A stretch of DNA of 51,828 nt from Prauserella endophytica (GTDB lineage: Bacteria > Actinomycetota > Actinomycetes > Mycobacteriales > Pseudonocardiaceae). Positions 15,600 to 24,027 of the stretch are shown piece after piece (the first letter of the stretch is position 1; each line of letters begins with the position of its first letter). The position numbers and the translations under genes were made by a program. The notes beneath the pieces were generated by a model, which ran no database searches, was not told the DNA's origin, and was given only the letters and a program-made list of their open reading frames with translations. Where the stretch lies: assembly GCF_005146945.1 (NCBI RefSeq), contig NZ_SWMS01000035.1, forward strand, positions 1 through 51,828, written 5' to 3'.

Positions 15600-17150
15600 A
15601 TGGATCCGGTGGAAGTCCTGCGCCGCAACGCCGAGCGCAACGGCGAGAAGGTCGTCTTGCTCTGCGGCGGACGTCAGCAAACCCACGGCGAACTGTACGA
15701 GCGGTCCTGTCGGCTGGCCAACGCGTTGCGCGCCGCCGGGATCGAACAAGGCGAGCGGGTCGCCCTGCTGGCCGACAACTGCTTCGAGGCACTGGAACTC
15801 GTCGGGGGGCTGACGCTCGGCGGCTATGTGCGCTGCCCGCTCTACGCCCACGACAGCGCGCAGCGGCATCGCTATCTCCTGGACCTGACCGAGTCCGCGG
15901 CCTTGATCGTCCAGGACAAGCACTATCCGGCGATCGCCCCGGTCCTCGGCGAGTGCGCGAAGCTGCGGCTGGTGATCGTCGTCGGTGAGCCGCCCGACGA
16001 CGACGTTCGCCAGTACGAGGCGATGCTCGTCGAGGCTTCGTCCAGCCCGCCCCCGGTCACCGTGCGGCCCGACGATCCCTTCCAGATCCGGTTCTCCGCG
16101 GGCACCACCGGACTCCCCAAGGGAATCCTGCATACGGTGCGGGGCTGGATGGCCGTCGGCGAGGAGATGTTCACCTCCGTCCGTCCCGGACTGTCGAATA
16201 CGGACCGGTATCTCGCGGCGGGACCGCTGACCCACGCGGCAAGCATGCCGATCTGGCCGTTGCTCGATGCGGGCGGCTCGATCGTGGCCATGACGGCGTT
16301 CGACCCGGCCGAGTTCCTCAAGCTGGTGGAAACCGAACACGTGACCATGACGGTGCTGGTGGCGACCATGGTGCAGATGGTCACCCAGCACCAGGACGCA
16401 ACGGTGCGGGACCTGTCCAGCCTGCGCGTGGTGTTCTACGGCGCGTCGCCGATCCCGGAGTCCATCCTCGTCGGCGCGATCGGCGTCTGGGGCAACATCA
16501 TGCATCAGCAGTTCGGCCAGAGCGAAGTGGCGCCGGTCGCCGAGTTGCTCCCGGAACACCACGTCGTGGACGGCACGCCGGAACAGCGTCGCCGCCTGCG
16601 GTCGGCCGGGAAACCGACCGTCAACGCGCGCATCCGGATCGTGGACGACAACGACAACGAGCTGCCTCCGGGCGAGGTGGGCGAGATCGTGGCGGTCGGG
16701 CCGAACCGCATGGCGGAGATCTGGCGCGATCCCGAGGCCACAGCGGCGCGCATCACCAGCGACGGCTGGGTGCGCACCCGGGACATGGGCTATTTCGACG
16801 AGGACGGCTTCCTGTACCTCGCCGACCGCAAGGAAGACCTGATCATTTCGGGCGGGTTCAACATCTGGCCTGCCGAGCTCGAGAACGCGCTGACCGAGCA
16901 CCCGGGTGTGTCCGAGGCGGTCGTGGTCGGCGTCCCGCACCCGAAGTGGGTGGAGACGCCCCGGGCCGAGATCGTGCTGGACAAGCACTACGACGGTGAC
17001 GTCACCGAGGAGGAGCTGATCGAGTGGACAAGGGAGCGACTCGGCTCGGTCAAGAAGATCACCGGTGTCCGGTTCGTCGATGAACTGCCGAAGACACCGA
17101 TCGGCAAGGTGCTGCGGCGTGTGGTGCGGGACCGCTACCGCCAGGCGTGA
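15600..17150 (+). CDS. AMP-forming acyl-CoA synthetase (long- or medium-chain type)
   Basis: A 516-residue ANL enzyme forming acyl-CoA from acid, ATP and CoA. Motifs: FSAGTTGLPKGILHT (P-loop, about 161-175), GQSEVAPVAELLP (A5 region, less usual than YGMTE), DMGYFDEDGFLYLADRKEDL and GGFNIWPAELEN (A8 hinge), and LPKTPIGKVLRRVVR with the C-terminal catalytic lysine. It starts 35 bp after the SMP-30 gene, so the two are probably co-transcribed. A lactonase followed by a CoA ligase makes a coherent ring-opening then activation pair. A second synthetase, now broken, lies just downstream on the opposite strand. Confidence 0.92.
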   Translation: MDPVEVLRRNAERNGEKVVLLCGGRQQTHGELYERSCRLANALRAAGIEQGERVALLADNCFEALELVGGLTLGGYVRCPLYAHDSAQRHRYLLDLTESAALIVQDKHYPAIAPVLGECAKLRLVIVVGEPPDDDVRQYEAMLVEASSSPPPVTVRPDDPFQIRFSAGTTGLPKGILHTVRGWMAVGEEMFTSVRPGLSNTDRYLAAGPLTHAASMPIWPLLDAGGSIVAMTAFDPAEFLKLVETEHVTMTVLVATMVQMVTQHQDATVRDLSSLRVVFYGASPIPESILVGAIGVWGNIMHQQFGQSEVAPVAELLPEHHVVDGTPEQRRRLRSAGKPTVNARIRIVDDNDNELPPGEVGEIVAVGPNRMAEIWRDPEATAARITSDGWVRTRDMGYFDEDGFLYLADRKEDLIISGGFNIWPAELENALTEHPGVSEAVVVGVPHPKWVETPRAEIVLDKHYDGDVTEEELIEWTRERLGSVKKITGVRFVDELPKTPIGKVLRRVVRDRYRQA

Positions 17151-17230
17151 CCACGGCAGGCCGGGCGGGTGCGGCGGGTATCGCGCGCGGCCCGGCCTGC
17201 CGACGTGGCCGGCGCGCGCAAGCCGACCTC

Positions 17231-17605
17231 TCACTGCCCGGCGGACTGCGCGCGGGCCTCGCGGCGCTTGAACCGCTGGATCTTGCCGCTCGGCGTCTTG
17301 GGCAGATCGGCCACGATGTGCACGCGGCGCGGGCAGGCATGCGCGGCGAACTCGCGCTTGACGAGCTGCACCGCTCCCATCCCGGCGTCGACGGCCGCTC
17401 GCCACCGACCTGGATCACGTGCCGGCCGGCCGCCCCGGTTTGCGGTGAACAGCGGGACGTGCACGGCGCCGAGCCGCCAGATGCCCAGCAGGACGGCGGG
17501 CAGGTCGGCCGACTTGCCCATCAGCACGCCCACGGCGTCACCGCGGCCGATGCCCTTGTCCGCCAGCACGGCGGCGACCCGCCGGGACCGCGCCGCCAGC
17601 CTCAC
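17231..17605 (-). pseudogene. Acyl-CoA synthetase with large internal deletion
   Basis: The 124-codon frame joins an ANL N-terminal segment (VAAVLADKGIGRGDAVGVLM, then LPAVLLGIWRLGAVHVPLFT) directly to an ANL C-terminal end (FAAHACPRRVHIVADLPKTP, then SGKIQRFKRREA with the catalytic lysine). About 400 intervening residues, including the adenylation P-loop and hinge, are missing. The true 5' end is also lost: upstream sequence belongs to a serine-recombinase remnant. Both deletions abut mobile-element debris. Confidence 0.85.
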
Positions 17606-17609
17606 TCAG

Positions 17610-17885
17610 CGCCTCGATACTGCGTCCGCGGACCTCACCGAGGCCGCGCGCCTGACCGATGTGAGCCTGAAGCTACTCGAAAGACCCGAAGAGCTGTACG
17701 GGGCGATACAACGAACAGCAGCGGCGGCTTCTCAACCAAGCAATCTTCCACAAGATCTACATCGAAGACGAAGCGATCACTGACCACAACCTCAGCGAGC
17801 CGTTCGCGCAACTCCATGCCATTCACCGGACGCGACGCACGGGAAGAACGCACACCCAAGCACCGCCTCAGGCGCCCCTATACAG
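17610..17885 (+). pseudogene. Serine recombinase C-terminal remnant
   Basis: One frame reads LTDVSLKLLERPEELYGA; about 17700 the frame shifts and continues YNEQQRRLLNQAIFHKIYIE, then DEAITDHNLSEPFAQLH. This combination, with RRLLNQAIF and a following acidic beta-hairpin, is characteristic of the C-terminal region of large serine recombinases/integrases in actinobacteria. The catalytic resolvase domain and zinc-ribbon region are absent. The fragment cuts off the 5' end of the synthetase remnant and is followed by a terminator-like hairpin. Confidence 0.75.
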
Positions 17886-17891
17886 CAAAAA

Positions 17892-17914
17892 GGCCACCCA
17901 CTATGCGGGTGGCC
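17892..17914. terminator. Hairpin GGCCACCC-ACTATGC-GGGTGGCC
   Basis: Perfect 8-bp stem with 7-nt loop preceded by AAAAA. Consistent with a terminator that followed the recombinase gene. Confidence 0.65.
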
Positions 17915-18000
17915 ATCCCTCGCCTTCTGGCGTCACGGTACTACTCCGGCACCTGAACTCAGGGCCCATGTTCTAGTAGTACCTCCAAGGTGGAGCATAC

Positions 18001-18240
18001 GTCATCAGCGCGATCAGGCGCGAGATCGCGAACCTGCGGGCCGAGCGCGCCACGAATCTGTCCGAACGCGACTGGCAGCGCGCACACGGCCCGCACCTGA
18101 CGAGGATGTTGGCCACGGTCCGATTCCCGGCGCTGGCCAAGGCCGTGTACGACGGCACGGATGTGGACGCCGAGGAGTCCTTCGCCATCGGACTGGACTG
18201 GGTCCTCGATGCCGTGGCCGCCAAACTTCCCCGGCCTTGG
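18001..18240 (+). pseudogene. TetR regulator C-terminal remnant
   Basis: The frame reads AIRREIANLRAERATNLSER then MLATVRFPALAKAVYDG and EESFAIGLDWVLDAVAAKL. The FPALAKAV...F-x-x-GLDWVLDAV pattern is that of TetR_C-type ligand domains, where a proline-containing helix precedes a terminal FxxGLxxxLDG helix. No HTH is present upstream and the frame then runs into unrelated sequence. Confidence 0.55.
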
Positions 18241-18409
18241 CCGCTGCGGCTAATTGAGGTCGACGACGCGCAACGGCGTGCCGCCGTCGATGTAGAGCCG
18301 GCCGTCCGGGTCAGAATTGCTGCACGTTTCGCTCGCTCCGCTCGCCAGAGCCATCGTGCGTCCCGGCCGGAACACTCCCGGCCGCGGAACAGTCGACTAC
18401 TGAACAGCC

Positions 18410-18630
18410 CGCCTACGCGGTCTCCGGTTTCGTGGCTTTCCGCATGCCTCGCCGGGACGAGGACGGCTACTACTCGGCTACCACGAACACACCTTGCACG
18501 CGGGCGATTCGCTGTCGTTCGACTCGATGACACCGCACCCGGATCTCCAACATCGGCGACACCGAGGCCAGGGCGGTGTGGGTGACGATCGGCCGCGGCC
18601 CCTACCTCTACGACACCGCACCCCGCTGAC
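18410..18630 (+). pseudogene. Cupin-domain regulator C-terminal remnant
   Basis: Read in two frames, the stretch gives HTLHAGDSLSFDSMTPH then RISNIGDTEARAVWVTIGRG and a stop at about 18630. This is the second half of a cupin barrel (LxxGDxxxFDSxxPHRxxNxGDxxAxxxWV), as found at the C-terminus of XRE-cupin regulators. A one-base shift separates the two parts near 18540. The N-terminal HTH is missing. Confidence 0.6.
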
Positions 18631-18660
18631 CGATCGACGGCACTGCCCACGGGTGACGCG

Positions 18661-19389
18661 CTACCCGAGTGCCGTGGCGAGCGCGCCGAGGTCGTCCACC
18701 ACGAAGTCGTAGCGGCCGTCCGGCACCTGCTCGACCGGGCTGCCGGGCCCGAATTCCCATGGCCGCCGGATGTAGGCCGTGGCCATGCCGACCGCCGCCG
18801 CCGCATCCAGGTCGTAGGCATGGGAGGCGACCATCATCGCCTCCGCCGGTTCCACCCCCAGCAAGGCGAGGGCGCCCTCGTACGTCGCCGAGTCAGGTTT
18901 GTAGGCGCCGAAAAGCTGCGCCGACAGGACGGTGTCCCACTGGAACCCCGCGTGCCGGGCGACGTTCACCACGGCGGCGTGGTCGGCATTGGACAGCGCG
19001 ACGACAACATGCCGCTCGCGCAGCCGGCGAAGTCCCGCGGGCGCGTCCGGCCAGGGCCGCAGGCGTTCCCAGCCCATCGTCAGCGCGTCGATCTCCGCCG
19101 GTGTCACCTCGATCCGCGTGGGAAGGTCGTTCAGGAGCGCGACCAGCGCGTCCCGGTAGACGGCCCGGACCGACCGCCACCGTCCCTGCGCCACCAACGC
19201 GGCCAGCTCGTCGCGGTAGTGGCCACGCCAGCGATCCACCAGCTCTTCCCAGGTGGACAAATCGAGACGATCACCGAGGATCCGCGCTCCGTGCTCGATG
19301 AGCGTCGAGCGGAAGTCGGTCAGGGTGCCTTGGACGTCGAAGAACAAGGCTCGCCACTGCGTCGGGCGTTCAGTTGTCACGGTACTCAC
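18661..19389 (-). CDS. Haloacid dehalogenase-like hydrolase (HAD type II)
   Basis: A 242-residue HAD-superfamily protein. Motif I ALFFDVQGTLTDF carries the nucleophilic Asp at about residue 18; motif II is VVALSNAD, motif III YKPDSATYEGAL and motif IV MVASHAYDLDAAAAVGMATA. The ASHxxDLxAAxxVGxxTAxIxRPxE motif is typical of L-2-haloacid dehalogenases rather than phosphatases. It starts with GTG at 19389, overlapping the transporter stop by 4 bp (GTGA), so it is the last gene of the tartrate-type operon. There it might remove a halogen or phosphate from a 2-substituted acid; the role is not established. Confidence 0.85.
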   Translation of the reverse strand: MSTVTTERPTQWRALFFDVQGTLTDFRSTLIEHGARILGDRLDLSTWEELVDRWRGHYRDELAALVAQGRWRSVRAVYRDALVALLNDLPTRIEVTPAEIDALTMGWERLRPWPDAPAGLRRLRERHVVVALSNADHAAVVNVARHAGFQWDTVLSAQLFGAYKPDSATYEGALALLGVEPAEAMMVASHAYDLDAAAAVGMATAYIRRPWEFGPGSPVEQVPDGRYDFVVDDLGALATALG

Positions 19390-20756
19390 CACATCCTCGG
19401 GACGACGACGAACACACTCCAGGCCACCACGGGTGCCAGCACCACCAGGCCCATCCCCCAGCGCATCAGGGATCGGAAGACCTCCTCCTTCGCCGCCTCG
19501 CCCGCGTTGGCCACCGACAGCGCGCCCATGGTGGAGTACGGCGAACAGTCCACGACGGACGTGGCGATGGCGGCCGCGATCACGAGGCCGGTCGTGCTGA
19601 CCTGACCGGCGACCAGGAACGGGGTGGCGATCGGAATGACCGCGCCCAGGAACGCGGTGGTCGAGGCAAAGGCCGACACCACGGCACCGATCAGGCAGAT
19701 CAAGAACGCGGCCAGCAGCGGAGCGTTGACGTTCGCGATCTTGGCCCCGAGCCAGTCGATGGCGCCCATCTTCTGGAGTAGGGCGATGTAGGTGACGATG
19801 CCGCAGATGAGCAGCACCGTTCCCCACGCGATGTCACCGGCCGCCGCTTTGCCGTCCGCCGGGTAGATCAGGCTCAGCACCACGGCGACGGTGATCGCCG
19901 TGAACCCGACGTCCAGGTCGGCGACGAGCGTGGCCAGCACGAGGGTGAGGATTCCCGCGAGCGTCAGGACCAGGCGTACGGTGCCCTTCGGCTTCGCCGG
20001 TGCCGCGGTCTTCACCGGCGCGGGCACGGTCAAGGTCGCCGTCGGCGCGGGCCTGCCTCCGGCCGGCGGCGCACCACCGGCGGGCCCGCCGGCGGCCGCG
20101 TCGGTGCCGGTCGTGCCCTTCCGGACGATCGAGAGGCCGCCGAGCCACAGGAAGGCGGCCACAGCGACGAGCAGGCAGGCGGCGAAGGTGCCGCCGAACA
20201 ACGCGAGCGAGGACACCTGCAGTCCGGCGGCCTGGACCAGCCCGTTGACGATGATCCCGTATATGCCGATCGGGGAGAATCCGCCTGCCGTCGCGCCCTG
20301 GATGACCAGCACGCTCATCATTGCCTCGCTGATCCGGTACTGGCGCGCGAAGCTGAGTGCGATGGGCACGATCACGGCGACGGCGGCGGGGGTGGCCGAA
20401 CCGATCGCGGTAAGGGCGCACGGAACGAGGAACATGATCCACGGAATGATCGCGATGCGGCCGTTCACCAGGCGCACCGCCGCGTCCACCAACCAGCCGA
20501 TCGTGCCGTTGTGGGTGGCGATCGCGAACAGATAGGTCACCCCGACCAGCACCACCAGCATGGACGCCGGGAAACCGCCGGCGATGCCGTCGGCGTCCAC
20601 GCCGTAGAGCGTCAGGCCAACCAGGAAGGCCGCACCCAGCGCGAGGGCGCCCATGCTGATGGGCCGGATCGTCCCCGCGAGGAAGACGAGGGCCAGTATC
20701 ACGAGCCCGATCAGGTGCTCCATGTCAAGCCAGGTCAACACGGTGTCCTCCATCAA
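19386..20756 (-). CDS. MatC-like dicarboxylate carrier / SLC13-type permease
   Basis: A 456-residue inner-membrane permease with about 11-12 hydrophobic segments. The N-terminal region (MEHLIGLVILALVFLAGTI; FPASMLVVLVGVTYLF; SATPAAVAVIVPIALSF) matches the dicarboxylate-carrier MatC N-terminal type. A central cytoplasmic loop rich in Ala/Pro/Gly (about 225-265) separates two halves, and the second half has the repeated FASTTAFLGAVIPIATPF re-entrant motif. It overlaps the glycerate kinase stop by 4 bp and the HAD start by 4 bp. In this operon it probably imports tartrate, D-malate or a similar dicarboxylate. Confidence 0.85.
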   Translation of the reverse strand: MMEDTVLTWLDMEHLIGLVILALVFLAGTIRPISMGALALGAAFLVGLTLYGVDADGIAGGFPASMLVVLVGVTYLFAIATHNGTIGWLVDAAVRLVNGRIAIIPWIMFLVPCALTAIGSATPAAVAVIVPIALSFARQYRISEAMMSVLVIQGATAGGFSPIGIYGIIVNGLVQAAGLQVSSLALFGGTFAACLLVAVAAFLWLGGLSIVRKGTTGTDAAAGGPAGGAPPAGGRPAPTATLTVPAPVKTAAPAKPKGTVRLVLTLAGILTLVLATLVADLDVGFTAITVAVVLSLIYPADGKAAAGDIAWGTVLLICGIVTYIALLQKMGAIDWLGAKIANVNAPLLAAFLICLIGAVVSAFASTTAFLGAVIPIATPFLVAGQVSTTGLVIAAAIATSVVDCSPYSTMGALSVANAGEAAKEEVFRSLMRWGMGLVVLAPVVAWSVFVVVPRMW

Positions 20757-21883
20757 CTCTGATGTGCGATGTGCCGTCCCACGTGCTCCAGCAGCCGACC
20801 GGCGAGCACGGGGTCCGACCGGGTGTCCTGATCGGACAGATCGGTGAGCGCGTACACGGCGCGGAAGCCGGACGCGGCGAGATCGGTATCGGTGAGGTCA
20901 CGGGCTCCCACGACCGCGACCACCGGCACCGGCGCCGACCGGCGCGAGATCGCGGTAGGCAGTTTTCCGGCGAACGTCTGGGTGTCGAGGCGGCCTTCGC
21001 CAGTGACCACCAGCGAGGCGCCGATCACCTGCTCGTCGAAGCGCAGGAGGTCCAGGAAGAAATCTGCGCCCGGCACCGGATCGGCACCGATCAGCAGGGC
21101 GGCGAACCCGAGACCCCCGGCGCTGCCCGCGCCCGGCGTTGCCGCCGCCCGCCGGGCATCGAGACCCGCGCGGTCTAGGACGGTCACGAGGTTCTCCAGC
21201 CCGGCGTCGAGCAACCGGACCTCGCGCTCGGTCGCGCCTTTCTGCGGACCGTAGACGGCGGCGGCACCCTGGGCCCCGGTGAGCACGTGGGTGACATCGG
21301 TCGCGGCCAGCAGGTCGAGGTGGGACAGGTCGGCGGATGCGGACAGGTCGACGTGGGCGATGTCGCCCACCGTGCCGCCGCACGGGTCGATCCGGCGGCC
21401 CCGGTCGTCGGTGAACACAGCGCCGAGCGCGGCCAGCATTCCGGCTCCCCCGTCGGTGCTCGCGCTGCCGCCGAGGGCGAGCACGATCCGCTGCACGCCC
21501 CAGCCGAGGGTAGCCAGAATCGCCTGCCCGACCGCGTACGTGGACGACTCCAAGGGGGCGCTGACGCCCGGCGGCAGAGTCCGCATGCCGCATGTGGCGG
21601 CGACCTCGATGACCGCGGTCCGCCCGTCGAAGGCCACCGGCGCGGCGTGGTCCGGGCCGTCGTGGCCACGGACGGCGACCCGCCGTAGCCGGAACCCGGC
21701 CGACAGGGCCGCGTCGACGCTGCCGTCGCCGCCGTCGGCCAGCGGCAGCACGCGCGGCCGCATGCCCCCGGCGGCGAGCCCATCGGCGAGATGACGGCCG
21801 ACGTCGGCGGCGGTGAGGCAGCCCTTGTACTTGTCCGGGGCGACGAGCACGGCAGGCGCCCGGCGAGTGGAGCGGCGCATCAC
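20753..21883 (-). CDS. Glycerate kinase (GarK/GlxK family)
   Basis: A 376-residue kinase that phosphorylates D-glycerate, normally at O2 in this family. Family hallmarks: APDKYKGCLTAADV at about 14-27 and LPLADGGDGSVDAAL soon after, ALGGSASTDGGAGMLAALGA mid-protein, and VTGEGRLDTQTFAGK near the C-terminus. The length fits. It overlaps both neighbours by 4 bp (ATGA). In a tartrate route the upstream dehydrogenase converts meso-tartrate to D-glycerate or tartrate to oxaloglycolate, and this kinase feeds the product into glycolysis as phosphoglycerate. Confidence 0.93.
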   Translation of the reverse strand: MMRRSTRRAPAVLVAPDKYKGCLTAADVGRHLADGLAAGGMRPRVLPLADGGDGSVDAALSAGFRLRRVAVRGHDGPDHAAPVAFDGRTAVIEVAATCGMRTLPPGVSAPLESSTYAVGQAILATLGWGVQRIVLALGGSASTDGGAGMLAALGAVFTDDRGRRIDPCGGTVGDIAHVDLSASADLSHLDLLAATDVTHVLTGAQGAAAVYGPQKGATEREVRLLDAGLENLVTVLDRAGLDARRAAATPGAGSAGGLGFAALLIGADPVPGADFFLDLLRFDEQVIGASLVVTGEGRLDTQTFAGKLPTAISRRSAPVPVVAVVGARDLTDTDLAASGFRAVYALTDLSDQDTRSDPVLAGRLLEHVGRHIAHQS

Positions 21884-22980
21884 CGGCCGGCCGGGACGAC
21901 GCTGCCGAGGGCATCGAGGACGGCCTTGGCCACCTGGTCCGTGGTGGCGGTGCCACCGAGGTCGGGGGTCAGGACACCGGCTGCCGTCGTCTGCTCGATG
22001 GCGCGGGTGATCTGCCGGGCCTCGGTCGACCGGCCGAGGTGGTCCAGCATCAGCGCGCCGCTGGCAATGGCCCCGATCGGATTGCAGATGCCGCGGCCGG
22101 CGATGTCCGGCGCCGAACCGTGAACCGGCTCGAACATGCTCGGAAACCGGCGCTCGGGATTGAGGTTCGCACTCGGCGCCAGGCCGAGGCTGCCGGCCAG
22201 GGCCGATCCCAGATCCGACAGGATATCGGCGTTCAGATTCGACGCGACGACCACGGAAAGGTCCTCGGGCCGCAGCACGAACCGGGCGCTCATCGCGTCG
22301 ACCAGAACCGACTCACTGTCCACATCCGGGTATTCCTGGGCGACCCGCTGGAAAACCTCGTCCCAGAGCACCATTCCGTACTGCTGTGCGTTCGATTTCG
22401 TCACGCTGGCGACCCGCTTCACCGGTCGCGTGCGGGCGAAATCGAAGGCGAAGCGGATGATTCGCTCGCAGCCGTGCTCGGTGAACAGCGCGGTCTGCAC
22501 GGCGACCTCGTTGCCGGGTCCCCGGCCGGACAGATTCCGGCCACCGAGCCCGGCGTACTCGCCCTCACTGTTCTCCCGCACCACGACCCAGTCCAGCGCA
22601 TGCTCGTCGGCCTTCCGTAGCGGGGAGCGGACACCGGGCAGGAAGGTGACCGGCCGCACGTTCGCCCATTGGTCGAAGTTCTGGGTGATGTTCAGGCGCA
22701 GTCCCCACAGGCTGACGTGGTCGGGCACGCCGGGCCAGCCGACGGCACCAAAGTAGATCGCGTCGAAGTCGCGCAGAATCTCCAACCCGTCGGCCGGCAT
22801 CATCAATCCGGTCCGGCCGAAGTACGCCGAGCCCCAGTCGAATTCGGTCCATTCGAAGGAAAACGCACCGGACTGGGCTGCGACGTGGTCGAGAACCTGC
22901 CGTCCGGCGGCCAGCACCTCACCGCCGACACCATCGCCGGGAATGGCCGCGATCCGGAATTTCTTCGTCGGCAAGGACAT
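21880..22980 (-). CDS. Tartrate / D-malate dehydrogenase (decarboxylating family)
   Basis: A 366-residue NAD-dependent beta-decarboxylating dehydrogenase of the isopropylmalate/isocitrate family. It shows RIAAIPGDGVGGEVLAAG at the N-terminus, VVRENSEGEYAGLG (substrate loop), VKRVASVTKSNAQQYG with the catalytic lysine, ASNLNADILSDLGSALAG with metal-binding Asp residues, and MFEPVHGSAPDIAGRGICNP. RENSEGEY and the overall pattern fit tartrate dehydrogenase/D-malate dehydrogenase better than LeuB. GGAG precedes the ATG. It is first in a four-gene operon with glycerate kinase, MatC-like carrier and HAD, divergent from a LysR gene. Confidence 0.88.
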   Translation of the reverse strand: MSLPTKKFRIAAIPGDGVGGEVLAAGRQVLDHVAAQSGAFSFEWTEFDWGSAYFGRTGLMMPADGLEILRDFDAIYFGAVGWPGVPDHVSLWGLRLNITQNFDQWANVRPVTFLPGVRSPLRKADEHALDWVVVRENSEGEYAGLGGRNLSGRGPGNEVAVQTALFTEHGCERIIRFAFDFARTRPVKRVASVTKSNAQQYGMVLWDEVFQRVAQEYPDVDSESVLVDAMSARFVLRPEDLSVVVASNLNADILSDLGSALAGSLGLAPSANLNPERRFPSMFEPVHGSAPDIAGRGICNPIGAIASGALMLDHLGRSTEARQITRAIEQTTAAGVLTPDLGGTATTDQVAKAVLDALGSVVPAGR

Positions 22981-23074
22981 GGGATCTCCGTGGGGTAGTC
23001 GAAGTCACGAACGGATTTGACTCATCACACGTCAACCCTGTTCTATAGTCAACGACTAATTTCCGATCCGGTAA

Positions 23075-23089
23075 ATAGGCTGAGCCTAT
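23075..23089. promoter_or_regulatory. LysR-type operator ATAGGC-TGA-GCCTAT
   Basis: Perfect inverted repeat containing T-N11-A, the LysR-family box. It lies in the 123-bp divergent region, 15 bp before the LysR start, and probably serves autoregulation and activation of the tartrate operon. Confidence 0.75.
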
Positions 23090-23103
23090 GAAGGGTTGCG
23101 CGT

Positions 23104-24009
23104 ATGGACGTCCGTCAGCTGCGGTGTTTCCTGGCCGTGGTCGACGCCGGGAGCATCAGCGCGGCCGCCGACGCGCTGCACCTGGCCCAGCCGTCGCTGT
23201 CGCAGACGATCGCCACGTTCGAACGGAGCCTCGGCACGCCGCTGTTCCATCGGATCGGGCGGCGGCTGGTGCTGACCGATGCCGGCCGCCGCCTGATCGG
23301 GCCGGCCCGGCAGGTGCTCCGCGATGTCGAGGAGGCCCGGCTCAGCGTCCGGGATCTCACCGACGGCCGCGCCGGACGGCTCGACCTGATCACGATGCCG
23401 TCCCCGGGCATCGAACCGCTCGCGTCCCTTCTCCGGGCCGTGCACCGGCGATTCCCGGCCATCACCTACAACGTCGCCCCGGCGTTCACCCCGGACGAGG
23501 TGCTCGCCGCGGTGCGCGGTGGCGAGAGCGAAATCGGGTTGCTCGGCGCGCCCGCGCCGATCTCGGCCACCGACCTCGCCGTCCAGGCCCTGAGCGAACA
23601 GCATTTCGTCCTCGTCACCATGTCCGACCCGCGCACCGCGGGCCCCGGCGACGTCGATCTGGCCGAACTGGCCGGGGCCCGGCTGATCGCACCCCGGGAC
23701 GCGTCCTTGATGCGGTCGCTCATCGACGAGGTCGTCGACCGGGCCGGTGCCCGGATCGTGGCCGAGGTCGCGCACCGATCGTCGGTGCTGCCCCTGGTCC
23801 TGGCCGGACTGGGCGACACGATTCTCCCGTCGGCCTGGGTGCCCGCGGTCCGGCAGGCAGGCGCCACCGCCCGCCCGATCTTTCCCGACCGCCGCCTCCA
23901 TGTCGCGGCCGTGAGCAGAAAGAGCCACCGGACACCCGCCGCCGAACTGGCAATGCGCACCGCGGCCGCCCTGGCCGCCCGATCACCGGGCGAGGCGGGC
24001 ACCGCGTAG
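23104..24009 (+). CDS. LysR-family transcriptional regulator
   Basis: A 301-residue LTTR. The N-terminal winged HTH is clear: MDVRQLRCFLAVVDAGSISA then ADALHLAQPSLSQTIATFER (about 14-40). It is followed by the periplasmic-binding-protein-like effector domain (GRLDLITMPSPGIEPLASL; LPLVLAGLGDTILPS). It is divergent from the tartrate/D-malate operon with a perfect T-N11-A palindrome between them, so it is the likely substrate-responsive activator of that operon. Its 3' end converges on the RidA gene with only 18 bp between stops. Confidence 0.92.
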   Translation: MDVRQLRCFLAVVDAGSISAAADALHLAQPSLSQTIATFERSLGTPLFHRIGRRLVLTDAGRRLIGPARQVLRDVEEARLSVRDLTDGRAGRLDLITMPSPGIEPLASLLRAVHRRFPAITYNVAPAFTPDEVLAAVRGGESEIGLLGAPAPISATDLAVQALSEQHFVLVTMSDPRTAGPGDVDLAELAGARLIAPRDASLMRSLIDEVVDRAGARIVAEVAHRSSVLPLVLAGLGDTILPSAWVPAVRQAGATARPIFPDRRLHVAAVSRKSHRTPAAELAMRTAAALAARSPGEAGTA

Positions 24010-24027
24010 TTCGGCGGCGGGCACCGA

